From Alkalibacterium putridalgicola (GTDB lineage: Bacteria; Bacillota; Bacilli; Lactobacillales; Carnobacteriaceae_A), in NCBI RefSeq assembly GCF_900109825.1, contig NZ_FOBL01000019.1, positions 1-53,884 of the forward strand: a stretch of 53,884 nucleotides of DNA, written 5' to 3'. The translations under genes and the position numbers were made by a program. Shown one piece after another: positions 42,985 through 52,149 of this stretch (within the stretch, counting starts at the first letter, position 1; the number at the start of each line of letters is the position of its first letter). The notes beneath the pieces are model-generated. The model did not search any database. It was given only the letters and a program-made list of their open reading frames with translations, and was not told where the DNA came from.

Positions 42985-44514
42985 ATGGATACTAATCATC
43001 AATCAACACCCTGGTTCGTCAAAGGAGATGTGAATGGCTTCTTCGGCTTATTCAGTAACGTGCTGACCAACTTTCTGGCAGCGATCGGCTTGCTTGCTGC
43101 GATCAATATGCCCGGGGACATCATCTATGGAAATATCGTACCCGGAGCAGCTGTAGCCCTGGGACTTGGTGGCATCATATTCGCCGTACAGGCTAGACGA
43201 ATGTCTGTGAAACGCAATAAGTCAGATGTGACTGCTCTGCCTTACGGTTTAAGTGTTCCTCACTATTTCATTGTGGCTTTCGGTGTTATGCTGCCGGTTT
43301 ATGCACAGACGCAGGACTGGATGCTTGCCTGGTCAACAGGGGTCGCCTGGAATTTGATTCAGGGTATCATCATGACCCTGGGCGCTGTCGTTGGACCTTT
43401 CATTCAAAAATATATTCCGAGAAGTGCATTATTAGGCTCACTGGCAGGTCTTGCGATCACCTATATCGCAATGAACCCAATGGGTGAGATATTCAGCGCA
43501 CCCTACATTGGTTTACTTACACTCGTTATCGTATTAGGTGGATGGATCGCGCATAAGAAACTGCCTGGTAACATCCCGGCTGGTCTTCTGGCCATTATCA
43601 TTGGGATGCTGCTGGCTTGGGGAACAGGGTACATGGATGTCAGTGCTGTTCAGGAAGCAGCTGCCGGTTTTTCACTCTCATTCCCTACATTTGCCTTTTC
43701 ACAGTTGATGACCGGATTTGCTTACATTTCACCATTTTTAGCTGCTGCGATCCCGCTGGCCATCTATGATTTCCTTGAAAGTCTGGATAATATCGAAAGT
43801 GCTGAAGTAGGCGGAGATAAATATCCGACTGGATTAACCTTGCTCGTACCGGGACTTTTGACCATACTTGGTTCGTTTTTAGGAAGCCCATTTCCAACTA
43901 TCATCTACATCGGTCATCCCGGCTGGAAAGCTGCAGGAGCAAGAGTCGGTTATTCACTTGCTACAGGCTTAGGTGTCATGCTCCTGGCGTTTGTCGGATT
44001 GATGCCCCTGGTCATGTCAGTTATACCTTTAGTGGCTTTGCTGCCGATATTGGTCTACATTTCAATGACTATAGGTACACAGGCATATACCACAGCCGAT
44101 CCGAAACATGTGCCTGCAATGATATTAGGCCTTCTTCCTTTCATTGGCAGTTTTGTCATCCTGCAGATCAACAATGCGTTGACAGCAGCGGGGACCAGCG
44201 CTAATGAAGTAGGCTTACAGGTATTAAGAAACAACGGTGTCTACTATGAAGGCTGGAGTGTTCTTGGGGCCTCCGACATCCTGGTTTCCATGATGCTCAT
44301 CACCATCGTTATTTATCTGATCGACAGAAACTTCAAGGTAGCTGCCTTTTATAGCCTCCTGACTGCCGCGCTGTCATTCTTTGGCTTTATACATGCCGGG
44401 GAAATAGGCTTAGGAACAGGTATGAGTGCAGCCTTGGGTTATGCAACAATGGCATTAGGATTACTTGTTTTCCATTTCTATAAACATCCAGATGAAAAAC
44501 AGGGATCAAAGTAG
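42985..44514 (+). CDS. NCS2-like (xanthine/uracil permease family) transporter 2
   Basis: A 509-residue paralog of the transporter at 40769 with matching blocks (WFVKGDVNGFFGLFSNVLTNFLAAIGLL; FLESLDNIESAEVGGDKYPT; GSPFPTIIYIGHPGWKAAGARVGYSLATG). The two flank the hydrolase gene. Divergence is substantial throughout, so this is not a recent duplication, and the pair may import two different substrates or take part in exchange. GAGGAGA precedes the ATG. Confidence 0.83.
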   Translation: MDTNHQSTPWFVKGDVNGFFGLFSNVLTNFLAAIGLLAAINMPGDIIYGNIVPGAAVALGLGGIIFAVQARRMSVKRNKSDVTALPYGLSVPHYFIVAFGVMLPVYAQTQDWMLAWSTGVAWNLIQGIIMTLGAVVGPFIQKYIPRSALLGSLAGLAITYIAMNPMGEIFSAPYIGLLTLVIVLGGWIAHKKLPGNIPAGLLAIIIGMLLAWGTGYMDVSAVQEAAAGFSLSFPTFAFSQLMTGFAYISPFLAAAIPLAIYDFLESLDNIESAEVGGDKYPTGLTLLVPGLLTILGSFLGSPFPTIIYIGHPGWKAAGARVGYSLATGLGVMLLAFVGLMPLVMSVIPLVALLPILVYISMTIGTQAYTTADPKHVPAMILGLLPFIGSFVILQINNALTAAGTSANEVGLQVLRNNGVYYEGWSVLGASDILVSMMLITIVIYLIDRNFKVAAFYSLLTAALSFFGFIHAGEIGLGTGMSAALGYATMALGLLVFHFYKHPDEKQGSK

Positions 44515-44535
44515 ATACGATCATGAGGTGAAGAG

Positions 44536-45456
44536 ATGAATATAATAATCAGCAGTATGGACAGCGAACTCGGCAATTTAATTAATAGAACTGAAGAACG
44601 TGGCCTTGTCGGTACTGTTGTAGATATATTCGATAAAGTGATCAATATCGAAACAAATCGGCCCGACATGCTCATCACCCTGGCAAAAGATGAAGTGATA
44701 CGCGGACCTTTAATGATCAAAGTTAAGAATGAGAAAGCTTTTGATCATTTGAAGAGAACAGCGGCTGTTGGAAATACGGTAACATTCAAAAAAAATGGTC
44801 AAGGTAGTCTAAATAATGACCGACTGCTCTTTCACTCCTCGATCAGCTGGCAAAGTCTTATTCCTCCTATGGAAGTAAACGAAACACAACTCTTAGACTT
44901 ACAGCACACGGTCGACTGTTTCCTTATAGAACAGGGGAATATCGGAGGGATAGGGAACGCATATCTGACAAAGTCACTGGACAGTGACGACCGTTCTAAC
45001 TTTCAGTCAGCTTATGACAGATATTTCAGACAGCTGCTTCAGCAGTTGACAAAAGATTTCAATGGAGAAAGCCTGAAGAAATTTATTGGACTCGGTGTGG
45101 GACTGACACCCTCAGGGGACGATTTCTTAACAGGTCTCTTAGCTGCTCTTTATCATTATGACACTGAACGACTTTTTTTAGCGCCGATCAGACGACAATT
45201 GCGTCTGGATCACATCGAAGGCAAAACGACGCGAGTCAGCAAATATATGCTGTACTTAGCTTTGGACGGTCAATTCAATGAAGCGCTGCTGGCACTCTTC
45301 GATAGTAGAGTGCCTGTCGCTCAGTCTTTAGATAAAGTCAACAGTATTGGGTCCACTTCTGGAACAGATATGTTGTCGGGAGTCGGTTTTGCTTTAGAAC
45401 AACTGCGTATAGAATATAAAAGGAGAGATAAACTTGAGCACAAAGGTAACGATTGA
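44536..45456 (+). CDS. allH: DUF2877 protein, oxamate carbamoyltransferase subunit (AllH-like)
   Basis: A 306-residue protein with the hallmark FIGLGVGLTPSGDDFLTGLLAAL and the C-terminal GSTSGTDMLSGVGFAL of DUF2877. In E. coli the DUF2877, FdrA and DUF1116 proteins (AllH, AllF, AllG) together form oxamate carbamoyltransferase, which phosphorolyses oxalurate to oxamate and carbamoyl phosphate. Its end overlaps the fdrA start by 23 nt, implying coupled translation. AGGTG precedes the ATG. Confidence 0.85.
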   Translation: MNIIISSMDSELGNLINRTEERGLVGTVVDIFDKVINIETNRPDMLITLAKDEVIRGPLMIKVKNEKAFDHLKRTAAVGNTVTFKKNGQGSLNNDRLLFHSSISWQSLIPPMEVNETQLLDLQHTVDCFLIEQGNIGGIGNAYLTKSLDSDDRSNFQSAYDRYFRQLLQQLTKDFNGESLKKFIGLGVGLTPSGDDFLTGLLAALYHYDTERLFLAPIRRQLRLDHIEGKTTRVSKYMLYLALDGQFNEALLALFDSRVPVAQSLDKVNSIGSTSGTDMLSGVGFALEQLRIEYKRRDKLEHKGND

Positions 45457-46987
45457 AAAAAATGCATATCATGATTCAGTGACATTGATGTCGCTTTCAG
45501 GCAAAGTTTTATCACAAGAGGGTGTAGTGGATGCCGTTGTTTCAATGGCCACACAAATGAATAAAGAATTATTGGATAATATCGGTCTAGCCACTGAAGA
45601 GAGTCAGGAAGCAACAGAAAATGACTTGATCATTGCTGTGAAAGCTGAAAATGACGAAGCACTGGAAAATGCCATGAGCTTCATCAATGAAGAATTAACG
45701 TCAAAAAAGTCAAGTAAAAATAATAAAGGAAACACATCAGTCTCTACATTTAATGCAGCTTTGAATGAACTCCCGGATGCTAACCTGGCTGTGATCTCAG
45801 TGCCAGGAGAATATGCAGCGAGAGAAGCACGCCAGGCTCTCAACAAAGGCCTGAACGTTATGCTTTTCAGTGATAATGTGTCTATAGAAGATGAAAAGGC
45901 ATTGAAAGAACTTGGAGCCGAAAAAAATCTGCTGGTTATGGGACCGGATTGTGGGACAGCCATGATCAACAACACTGGCTTATGCTTTGCAAATGAAGTC
46001 AAGCAGGGCGGCATCGGATTGGTTGCGGCATCCGGCACAGGGCTTCAGGAAGTGGCTGTGCAGATCGATCGGATGGGTTATGGACTCACGCATGCAATCG
46101 GGACAGGCGGACGTGATTTGAGCGAACAGGTCGGCGGCATCATGATGCTTGAAGGTTTAAGAAGACTTGAAGAAGATGACAATACAAAAGTCATCACACT
46201 GATATCAAAACCACCTGCAAAAGCGGTACAGGACAAGATACTGGAAAAAGTGAAAGACAGTGCCAAGCCAGCCGTCATCTGTTTTCTTGATGGAGATAAA
46301 AATGACGTTGAAGCTGCCGGTGCATCCTTTGCACCTAACCTGATTGAAGCAGCAAAACAGTCGATTTTACAGTTGGATGGCTCAGTGACATTTAATGAAG
46401 GATTGAGCGATGACATGGCCAGTGCTTTGACAGAAGAAGTGAAAGGTCTGGCAGATTCTCAGCAATATATCAAAGGGTTATTCTGCGGAGGTACGATGAC
46501 AGCTGAAGCCTTATCTGTATTACGAAGCAGTGTTGAGAACATCAAAAGCAATGTGGCAAAAAAACAGGAAGAAAAATTGGAAGATACATCAGTCAGTGAT
46601 ACGCATATCCTCCTTGATATGGGCGATGATGAGTTCACTAAAGGCAAGCCGCATCCTATGATCGAACCAAATCTAAGAAATGAACGGATATTGGAAGAAG
46701 CCAAGAATCCTAACACAGCTGTATTACTGCTGGATTTTGAGTTAGGTTACGGTTCTCATGAAGATCCTGTCGGTGAATCTATCGAGACATTAAAAGAAGC
46801 AAAAAAGGAAGCAGAAAAAGCCGGACGCTATCTTCCTATCGTGGCTTACATCTGTGGAACGTCTTCTGACAAACAGGGACTGGCTGAACAGGAAAGAAAG
46901 TTGACTGACAATGGTATATTGGTTGCTGAAAGCAATGCGCAGGCTAGTATGATTGCCGGTTTAATAGCCAACAAGGAGGTACAGTAA
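45434..46987 (+). CDS. fdrA: FdrA-family protein, oxamate carbamoyltransferase subunit (AllF-like)
   Basis: This 517-residue protein begins at TTG after AGGAGAGATAAAC. It has acyl-CoA-synthetase-like (SucD-type) halves: VISVPGEYAAREARQAL, VMGPDCGTAMIN, GLVAASGTGLQEVAVQIDRMGYGLTHAIGTGGRDLSEQVGG, and the C-terminal LLDFELGYGSHEDPVGES. FdrA proteins were long annotated as acyl-CoA synthetases but in allantoin-using enterobacteria belong to oxamate carbamoyltransferase. It sits between the DUF2877 and DUF1116 genes. Confidence 0.9.
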   Translation: MSTKVTIEKNAYHDSVTLMSLSGKVLSQEGVVDAVVSMATQMNKELLDNIGLATEESQEATENDLIIAVKAENDEALENAMSFINEELTSKKSSKNNKGNTSVSTFNAALNELPDANLAVISVPGEYAAREARQALNKGLNVMLFSDNVSIEDEKALKELGAEKNLLVMGPDCGTAMINNTGLCFANEVKQGGIGLVAASGTGLQEVAVQIDRMGYGLTHAIGTGGRDLSEQVGGIMMLEGLRRLEEDDNTKVITLISKPPAKAVQDKILEKVKDSAKPAVICFLDGDKNDVEAAGASFAPNLIEAAKQSILQLDGSVTFNEGLSDDMASALTEEVKGLADSQQYIKGLFCGGTMTAEALSVLRSSVENIKSNVAKKQEEKLEDTSVSDTHILLDMGDDEFTKGKPHPMIEPNLRNERILEEAKNPNTAVLLLDFELGYGSHEDPVGESIETLKEAKKEAEKAGRYLPIVAYICGTSSDKQGLAEQERKLTDNGILVAESNAQASMIAGLIANKEVQ

Positions 46988-46990
46988 AAA

Positions 46991-48421
46991 ATGGAAATCA
47001 GTAAGAATATATTAAATGAAGACCTTAAAATAATAAATATTGGGACATCAACGTTTAAAAAGGATATGGACCTTCAGAACGTCGAAGCTGTACAGTATGA
47101 CTGGAGACCACCTGCTGGAGGAAACATTGAGTTAGTTAATGCGCTGGATTTCCTGAACGATAAAGAGGAAGTCGAGAAGGCGAATCAGGAGACCATTAAA
47201 ATCATTAAAGAGGCTCATGCCTTCTTAGTGGATGTTGATCAGGCAGTTAACGTGATACCGGGAATGCATGATAAGCTGATCCTGCACTCTGGTCCTCCGA
47301 TCAAATGGGAGAATATGTGTGGTCCCGTAAGAGGTGCCATTATCGGTGCCTTGATGTATGAAGGGCTGGCAGAAACACCGGAAGAAGCAGAGGAACTTGC
47401 CGGTTCTGGTGAAATAGAATTTGCACCAGCTCATGAACATGATGCTGTTGGTCCGATGGCCGGGATCATTTCACCATCCATGCCTGTCCATGTCATCGAA
47501 AATCGCACACATGGAAATAAAGCCTACTGTACAGTGAATGAAGGCCTTGGAAAAGTGCTTAGATTCGGAGCGAACTCTAAAGAAGTCATTGATCGTCTAA
47601 AATGGATCGAACAGACCTTTGCACCGGTCTTGAAAAAAGCATTAAGTCTTTCGGATGGAATAGATTTAAAATCGATCACCTCACAAGCGCTTCATATGGG
47701 TGACGAATGCCACAATAGAAATAAAGCCTCGACAAGTTTATTTTACAGAGAAATCATCGATTACCTGCTTCAAACAGATTCTGACACAGAAGAGTTGAGA
47801 GAAGTGATTCGATTTATCAAGGAGAACGAGCATTACTTCCTGAACCTCTCAATGCCTTCATGTAAATCAGCTCTGGATGCTGCTCATGGCGTCAAGTACT
47901 CCACAGTCGTTACAGCTATGGCCCGAAATGGTGTTGAGTTCGGTATCAAGGTAAGTGGGCTTGATAAAGACCAGTGGTTTACGGCTCCGGCCAACTTTGT
48001 TAAAGGCATGTTCTTCCCTGGGTACAGTGAAGATGATGCTGCTCCGGATCTGGGAGACAGTACGATAACAGAAACAATGGGAATCGGCGGTTTTGCTATG
48101 GGAGCGTCACCTGCCATCGTCCAATTTGTAGGTGGAGAAGTGCAGGATGCAATCAACTACAGTGAACAGATGTATGAGGTGACAGCTGGAGAGAACAGTA
48201 ACTATTCTATCCCTGCCTTGAACTTCAGAGGTGGAGCTTATGGTATCGATATTAGAAAAGTAATAGAAACAAATATCCTTCCTGTTATCAATACAGGTAT
48301 GGCCCACAAAGAAGCGGGAGTGGGGCAGATAGGTGCCGGGATCGTTCATCCACCGGTTGCCTGTTTCGAAAAAGCCATAACTGAATTTGTCAATGTATAC
48401 GAGGAGGATTCTAATGAGTAA
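46991..48421 (+). CDS. allG: DUF1116 protein, oxamate carbamoyltransferase subunit (AllG-like)
   Basis: A 476-residue protein starting 3 nt after the fdrA stop, with its AGGAGG inside fdrA. Conserved blocks of DUF1116 are GPPIKWENMCGPVRGAIIGALMYEGLA, FAPAHEHDAVGPMAGIISPSMPV, HMGDECHNRNKA, and TAMARNGVEFGIKVSG. The His/Asp/Glu-rich segments probably form the catalytic site. It completes the three-subunit carbamoyltransferase and overlaps the carbamate kinase start by 8 nt. Confidence 0.9.
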   Translation: MEISKNILNEDLKIINIGTSTFKKDMDLQNVEAVQYDWRPPAGGNIELVNALDFLNDKEEVEKANQETIKIIKEAHAFLVDVDQAVNVIPGMHDKLILHSGPPIKWENMCGPVRGAIIGALMYEGLAETPEEAEELAGSGEIEFAPAHEHDAVGPMAGIISPSMPVHVIENRTHGNKAYCTVNEGLGKVLRFGANSKEVIDRLKWIEQTFAPVLKKALSLSDGIDLKSITSQALHMGDECHNRNKASTSLFYREIIDYLLQTDSDTEELREVIRFIKENEHYFLNLSMPSCKSALDAAHGVKYSTVVTAMARNGVEFGIKVSGLDKDQWFTAPANFVKGMFFPGYSEDDAAPDLGDSTITETMGIGGFAMGASPAIVQFVGGEVQDAINYSEQMYEVTAGENSNYSIPALNFRGGAYGIDIRKVIETNILPVINTGMAHKEAGVGQIGAGIVHPPVACFEKAITEFVNVYEEDSNE

Positions 48422-49352
48422 AATATTGATCGCATTAGGCGGCAATGCCTTAGGCGAAAATGCTGAAGAACAGCGAAAGTTAGCAAAAAATGCTGCGGCC
48501 GCCATTACTGACATGATCGAACAGGGCCATGAAGTGATATTGTCACATGGTAACGGACCTCAAGTAGGCGCGATCAATCTAGCCTTTCAGGAATATGCTA
48601 AAGCCAAATCCAATGAATCTCTAAGCATGCCCTTTCCGGAATGCGGAGCAATGAGTCAAGGGTATATCGGCTATCATTTACAGAATGCTTTAAGAACCGA
48701 ATTGCTGAATCGGGGGATCAATAAGTCTGTCGTATCTTTAGTGACCCAGGTGGTGGTCGATTCAAAAGACGAAGCATTCAAGAACCCAACGAAGCCGATC
48801 GGACCTTTTTATTCAAAAGCAGAATCTGAAGAATTGGCAGATAAAACAGGAGATACTTATATAGAAGACTCCGGACGAGGATATAGAAAAGTCATCCCGT
48901 CACCAGCACCTGTCAAAGTAGTAGAATCGGCCATGATGAAAGAACTGATCGATAATGGACATATCGTTATCGGCGCTGGGGGTGGAGGCATCCCGGTCAT
49001 AGAAGGTGAAAATAATCAGCTGATCGGTGTCGAAGCAGTTATCGACAAGGATAACGCAAGTGAAAAACTGGCTGAAGAACTGGATGTCGATTTCTTCTTT
49101 ATCCTGACAGCAGTCGATCGTGTGGCAGTCAACTTTGGGAAACCTTCTCAGAAAGAACTGGAAAGTTTAAGTATAGAAGAAGCCAAGCAGTATATTGAAG
49201 AGGGACATTTTCCTGCCGGAAGCATGCTGCCTAAAGTTCAGGCAGCCATGAAATTCGTAGAATCCAAACATGGACGAAAATCTATCATATCTTCACTTGA
49301 GAAAGCAAAAGAAGCCGTCCTTGGGAAAACAGGGACAGTCGTTCACAAGTAA
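48414..49352 (+). CDS. arcC: Carbamate kinase
   Basis: A 312-residue protein; the ATG at 48414 follows GAGGAGG. ALGGNALGENAEEQRKLAKN, LSHGNGPQVGAI, GAGGGGIPVIE and DKDNASEKLAEELDVDFFFILTAVD are typical of the family. It transfers the phosphate of carbamoyl phosphate to ADP, giving ATP, ammonia and CO2. As the last gene of the cluster it makes the pathway energy-yielding, as AllK/YbcF does in allantoin fermentation. No arginine deiminase genes adjoin. Confidence 0.94.
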   Translation: MSKILIALGGNALGENAEEQRKLAKNAAAAITDMIEQGHEVILSHGNGPQVGAINLAFQEYAKAKSNESLSMPFPECGAMSQGYIGYHLQNALRTELLNRGINKSVVSLVTQVVVDSKDEAFKNPTKPIGPFYSKAESEELADKTGDTYIEDSGRGYRKVIPSPAPVKVVESAMMKELIDNGHIVIGAGGGGIPVIEGENNQLIGVEAVIDKDNASEKLAEELDVDFFFILTAVDRVAVNFGKPSQKELESLSIEEAKQYIEEGHFPAGSMLPKVQAAMKFVESKHGRKSIISSLEKAKEAVLGKTGTVVHK

Positions 49353-49376
49353 CAAACTATAATAAATAGAACAAAA

Positions 49377-49414
49377 AACATCCCCGCTGCTAAAAAAGGC
49401 AGCGGGGATGTTTT
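49377..49414 (+). terminator. Terminator of the oxamate carbamoyltransferase operon
   Basis: AACATCCCCGCTGC and GCAGCGGGGATGTT form a perfect 14-bp stem with an 8-nt loop and a short T-run. Confidence 0.9.
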
Positions 49415-49591
49415 CGCTGTTTCTTATGACCAATATAGTGCAAAATAAAACGAAGGCGTTATGTTTGATATAAATAATGATGGTTGATACGCTATTAACA
49501 GTAAAGGGACTGATATCACCTTTATGCTAAACGAATACCTAACCGATGCTCATTCTTCGGTAGGATTCAGACTAAAAGGAGAGTGTTAACT

Positions 49592-50128
49592 ATGGATAAA
49601 AAATTAGTTGGTGGCGTATTTTCAAATGCAGATAATGCAGAGAAAGCGATCAGAGATTTACAGGACATAGGCTTTACTAAAAATGATATCTCAGTCTTTG
49701 CAAAAGACGACAGTCAAGTCGATAAAATTGAAAAGGATACACGAACAGATGTAGATTCCGGAGATGACAGTAAAGGAAGCAAAGCAGGTAAAGGGACTGG
49801 CATCGGTGCTCTGTCTGGTGGTGTCTTAGGTGGTATCGTCGGACTGATCGCGGAAGTCGGCTTGCTTGCCATACCAGGGATCGGCCCTATAGCTGCAGCA
49901 GGACCGCTTGCAACGACACTTGCCGGTTTAGGAACAGGTGCAGTCGGTGGCGGTATCGTCGGTGCGCTGGTCGGTGCCGGTATGCCTGAAGAAGAAGCGA
50001 AAGAATACGAGAAGTTTCTTAAAGCCGGAAAAATCATTGTGATGGTAGAAGTCACTCCTGACCAGCAGGATCAAGTCTACTCAACATTCAGAACACATGA
50101 TACTGAAAATGCCGCAATGTACAGATAA
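49592..50128 (+). CDS. YflT/general stress protein 17M-like protein
   Basis: A 178-residue protein; the ATG at 49592 follows AAAGGAG and an in-frame GTG at 49583 is too close. The N-terminal YflT-type domain (VVGGVFSNADNAEKAIRDLQDIGFTKNDISVFAKD-like) is followed by a glycine-zipper hydrophobic region (about residues 62-125, GTGIGALSGGVLGGIVG...GTGAVGGGIVGALVGAG) and a short ferredoxin-like C-terminus (KAGKIIVMVEVTPDQQDQV). Members are stress-induced and membrane-associated. No clear sigma-B promoter was seen upstream. Confidence 0.85.
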   Translation: MDKKLVGGVFSNADNAEKAIRDLQDIGFTKNDISVFAKDDSQVDKIEKDTRTDVDSGDDSKGSKAGKGTGIGALSGGVLGGIVGLIAEVGLLAIPGIGPIAAAGPLATTLAGLGTGAVGGGIVGALVGAGMPEEEAKEYEKFLKAGKIIVMVEVTPDQQDQVYSTFRTHDTENAAMYR

Positions 50129-50175
50129 GAAAAAAATTTCTTATAGACAGAGAGGATCTGTCTGATGAATAGGAT

Positions 50176-50211
50176 AGAGGAGATGCAGGATAATCTGCGT
50201 CTCCTCTTTTT
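50176..50211 (+). terminator. Terminator of the stress-protein gene; docking site of the group II intron
   Basis: AGAGGAGATGCAG and CTGCGTCTCCTCT form the stem (one G.U pair), followed by TTTTTATA. The group II intron begins 4 nt later at 50215. Confidence 0.85.
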
Positions 50212-50426
50212 ATAGTGCGCCCGGCATGGGCGATAACTTGGTGGTGAAAGTCCACTACAGACTTGGCAGTAGGAACTGTTAGCGAAAGACAAGGGTGTCC
50301 GCCGTGAGGCGGAATCTGAAGACAAACTATATGTAGTCAAGAGAAAAATATCATAAAAGTCCGAATTTTCAATCTTGATAAAAAAGTGCATAGTAAATAA
50401 ACCTACAATCTTTTATTAAAAAAAAT

Positions 50427-51608
50427 TCAGGCTAAAGTTTTTTCAATATAAGGAACATTATATTTTAGCAAATGAAAAATAATTCTTACAAGTTTTTTTG
50501 CTACATGAGTTAATGCAACGTTATAGTGTTTTCCTTCTGCTAGTTTTTTATGCAAGTATAATTTAAATAATGGAGAATGAATTGCCACTAGTCTAGCGGC
50601 TTGATGTAAGGCCCAACGTAAAGAAGATGAGCCTCGTTTTACCATTTTACCCTTTCCATCATGGTTCCCGGATTGATGGACCGAAGGCTCCATACCTGCA
50701 AAAGCAAGTAATTGTGCAGGTGTTTTGAAATTATTAATATTTCTTATCTCAGAAATAATAACACTTCCTAAACGATTAGAAATACCAGGAATTGAAGTAA
50801 TAGGAGAAGCAATATCATTCATTAGTGAATTGATTTCTTTATCTACTTTTTTTATTTTTTTATTATAAAACTCTATTATTTCAATCGTTTGTGTCATTTC
50901 TAACTCGAGAATTTTTGAAACTTGTCCAATGGAGTCTTTTGCTAGGTTTCTTATTTCCTGGGCCTTTTCCTTCCCTATTTTTCCTTGAGAGGCTGAAGCA
51001 AGAGTTGATGTTAATGTACTCAAGTGAGAGTTACCTATAGCTTTAGCCGAAGGATAATTTTTAAGTAACGAATAAACATAAGAATGGTGCAAAGAAGTAA
51101 CGTATACAGAAAGCTCTGGAAACACTAAGTCTACAAGTCTTACGTATTGAATTTTCCCTTCGGATTGATAGTGACTTAGTCGTGTTCTATTGCGAGTTAA
51201 GAACTTAAGATCTGTCATTTTTTTATCAGCAGTAAATTTTTCTACTTGGTTGTCACTCATTAATTTTCGAACAATCAATTTGGCATCTTTTTTATCTGTT
51301 TTCGTTTTTCTCAACGTAGTTGATTTAGCAAATTCCTTTATCAAAATAGGATTATAAGTAAATACTGTATATCCTTCATTTCTAAGAAAAGTTAATAGAT
51401 TAAGACTGTAGTGACCGGTATCTTCTAAAGCAATACGTACATTGCTTTTTATTGATCCTTCATCCTGATTTAATATTACGCTACAAAGCGTATTAAATCC
51501 TTTTCTAGTATTGTCTATTGTAAGATGTTCTTTGAGAATTGTTCCATTAGAATCTATAATACAAACATCATGCTTCTTTTGGGAAACATCTATGCCGACA
51601 TTGATCAT
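50427..51608 (-). CDS. IS110-family DEDD transposase/recombinase
   Basis: A 393-residue protein; AGGAGAGG precedes the ATG. The N-terminal RuvC-like DEDD domain has Asp7 (GIDVSQKKHD), Glu62 (ALEDTGHYS) and Asp105/Asp108 (KTDKKDAK). A central coiled coil is followed by the C-terminal Tnp domain with SIPGISNRLGSVIISEI and the serine motif MVKRGSSSLRWALHQAA (Ser327-329) that supplies the attacking serine. The frame is intact, so the element may be active. IS110 enzymes use a bridge RNA to choose target and donor. Confidence 0.94.
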   Translation of the reverse strand: MINVGIDVSQKKHDVCIIDSNGTILKEHLTIDNTRKGFNTLCSVILNQDEGSIKSNVRIALEDTGHYSLNLLTFLRNEGYTVFTYNPILIKEFAKSTTLRKTKTDKKDAKLIVRKLMSDNQVEKFTADKKMTDLKFLTRNRTRLSHYQSEGKIQYVRLVDLVFPELSVYVTSLHHSYVYSLLKNYPSAKAIGNSHLSTLTSTLASASQGKIGKEKAQEIRNLAKDSIGQVSKILELEMTQTIEIIEFYNKKIKKVDKEINSLMNDIASPITSIPGISNRLGSVIISEIRNINNFKTPAQLLAFAGMEPSVHQSGNHDGKGKMVKRGSSSLRWALHQAARLVAIHSPLFKLYLHKKLAEGKHYNVALTHVAKKLVRIIFHLLKYNVPYIEKTLA

Positions 51609-51649
51609 TGAAAATCCTCTCCTAAAAGTATTTGCGCTGCAGTTTCACA

Positions 51650-51825
51650 GGTAATCTTTGTCATCTGGATCCTTGTGTCATATTAAACGTCATGCGTTAA
51701 CAAACTTATTACCAATAAAACAAAGACCTGTGGTTAGAGCCTTCAGAAAACCAGTCATCTCTTAAAAGTGCCGTAAGGAAGTCTACTAATCCACAACGCC
51801 TATAACGATTATAAATGAAATGAAT
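51650..51825 (-). ncRNA. IS110 bridge RNA with readable target and donor guides
   Basis: In transposase orientation, stem TGTGG(A)TTAG (51795-51786) / CTAACCACA (51737-51729) closes a target loop. It contains GACTTCCTT (51783-51775), matching the left target GTCTTCCTT at 8 of 9 positions, and CTGAAG (51746-51741), complementary to the right target CTTCAG. A second stem TCTTTGT (51726-51720) / ACAAAGA (51661-51655) closes a donor loop. It has AGTTTGT (51706-51700), identical to the element's right end, and ACACAAG (51678-51672), complementary to its left end at 6 of 7. RNA boundaries are approximate. Confidence 0.8.
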
Positions 51826-52149
51826 TAGGCTAAAATATTCATTTAATCGTCTATACTCAATATACAAGGAAGACGGACGCAAATGCTTGCACTGACGAAC
51901 AGAAACTTCATACAAAGGCTGAATCAGGACGGATGAGCTTGCTATACAAAGCGAAGTCCGATACTGCCCGAATCCTGTACAGTAAATGAAGCAGTGACAT
52001 GAGCAGAAGGTTGTCGTTCTTACCCGGGGAGGTCTCGTCAGCGCTTAGTAGTAACAACGAATGGCGAGAAGTCAGCCGAGGTCATAGTAGGGAAAATGTA
52101 CCGAAGGACCGAACAATATCAATACTTTAAAGATTGGAGGTTAGGCATT

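Larger units (their letters stand above)
50322..51868 (-). mobile_element. IS110-family insertion sequence
   Basis: About 1547 bp, much more AT-rich than its surroundings. Ends are deduced from the broken intron: left flank ...AATCTGA-AG, right flank AG-GAAGACGG; an intact intron would read CTGAAGGAAGACGG. Only AG (or AAG) is duplicated, there are no terminal inverted repeats, and the shared dinucleotide reads CT in transposase orientation, as in the IS621 core. A long 260-nt left end with bridge RNA and a 105-nt right end flank the transposase. Confidence 0.87.

Noticed and set aside
51709-51915. A 68-codon minus-strand ORF beside the IS110 transposase
   Set aside because: It crosses the IS end into the intron and lies over the bridge RNA; no RBS or recognisable family.
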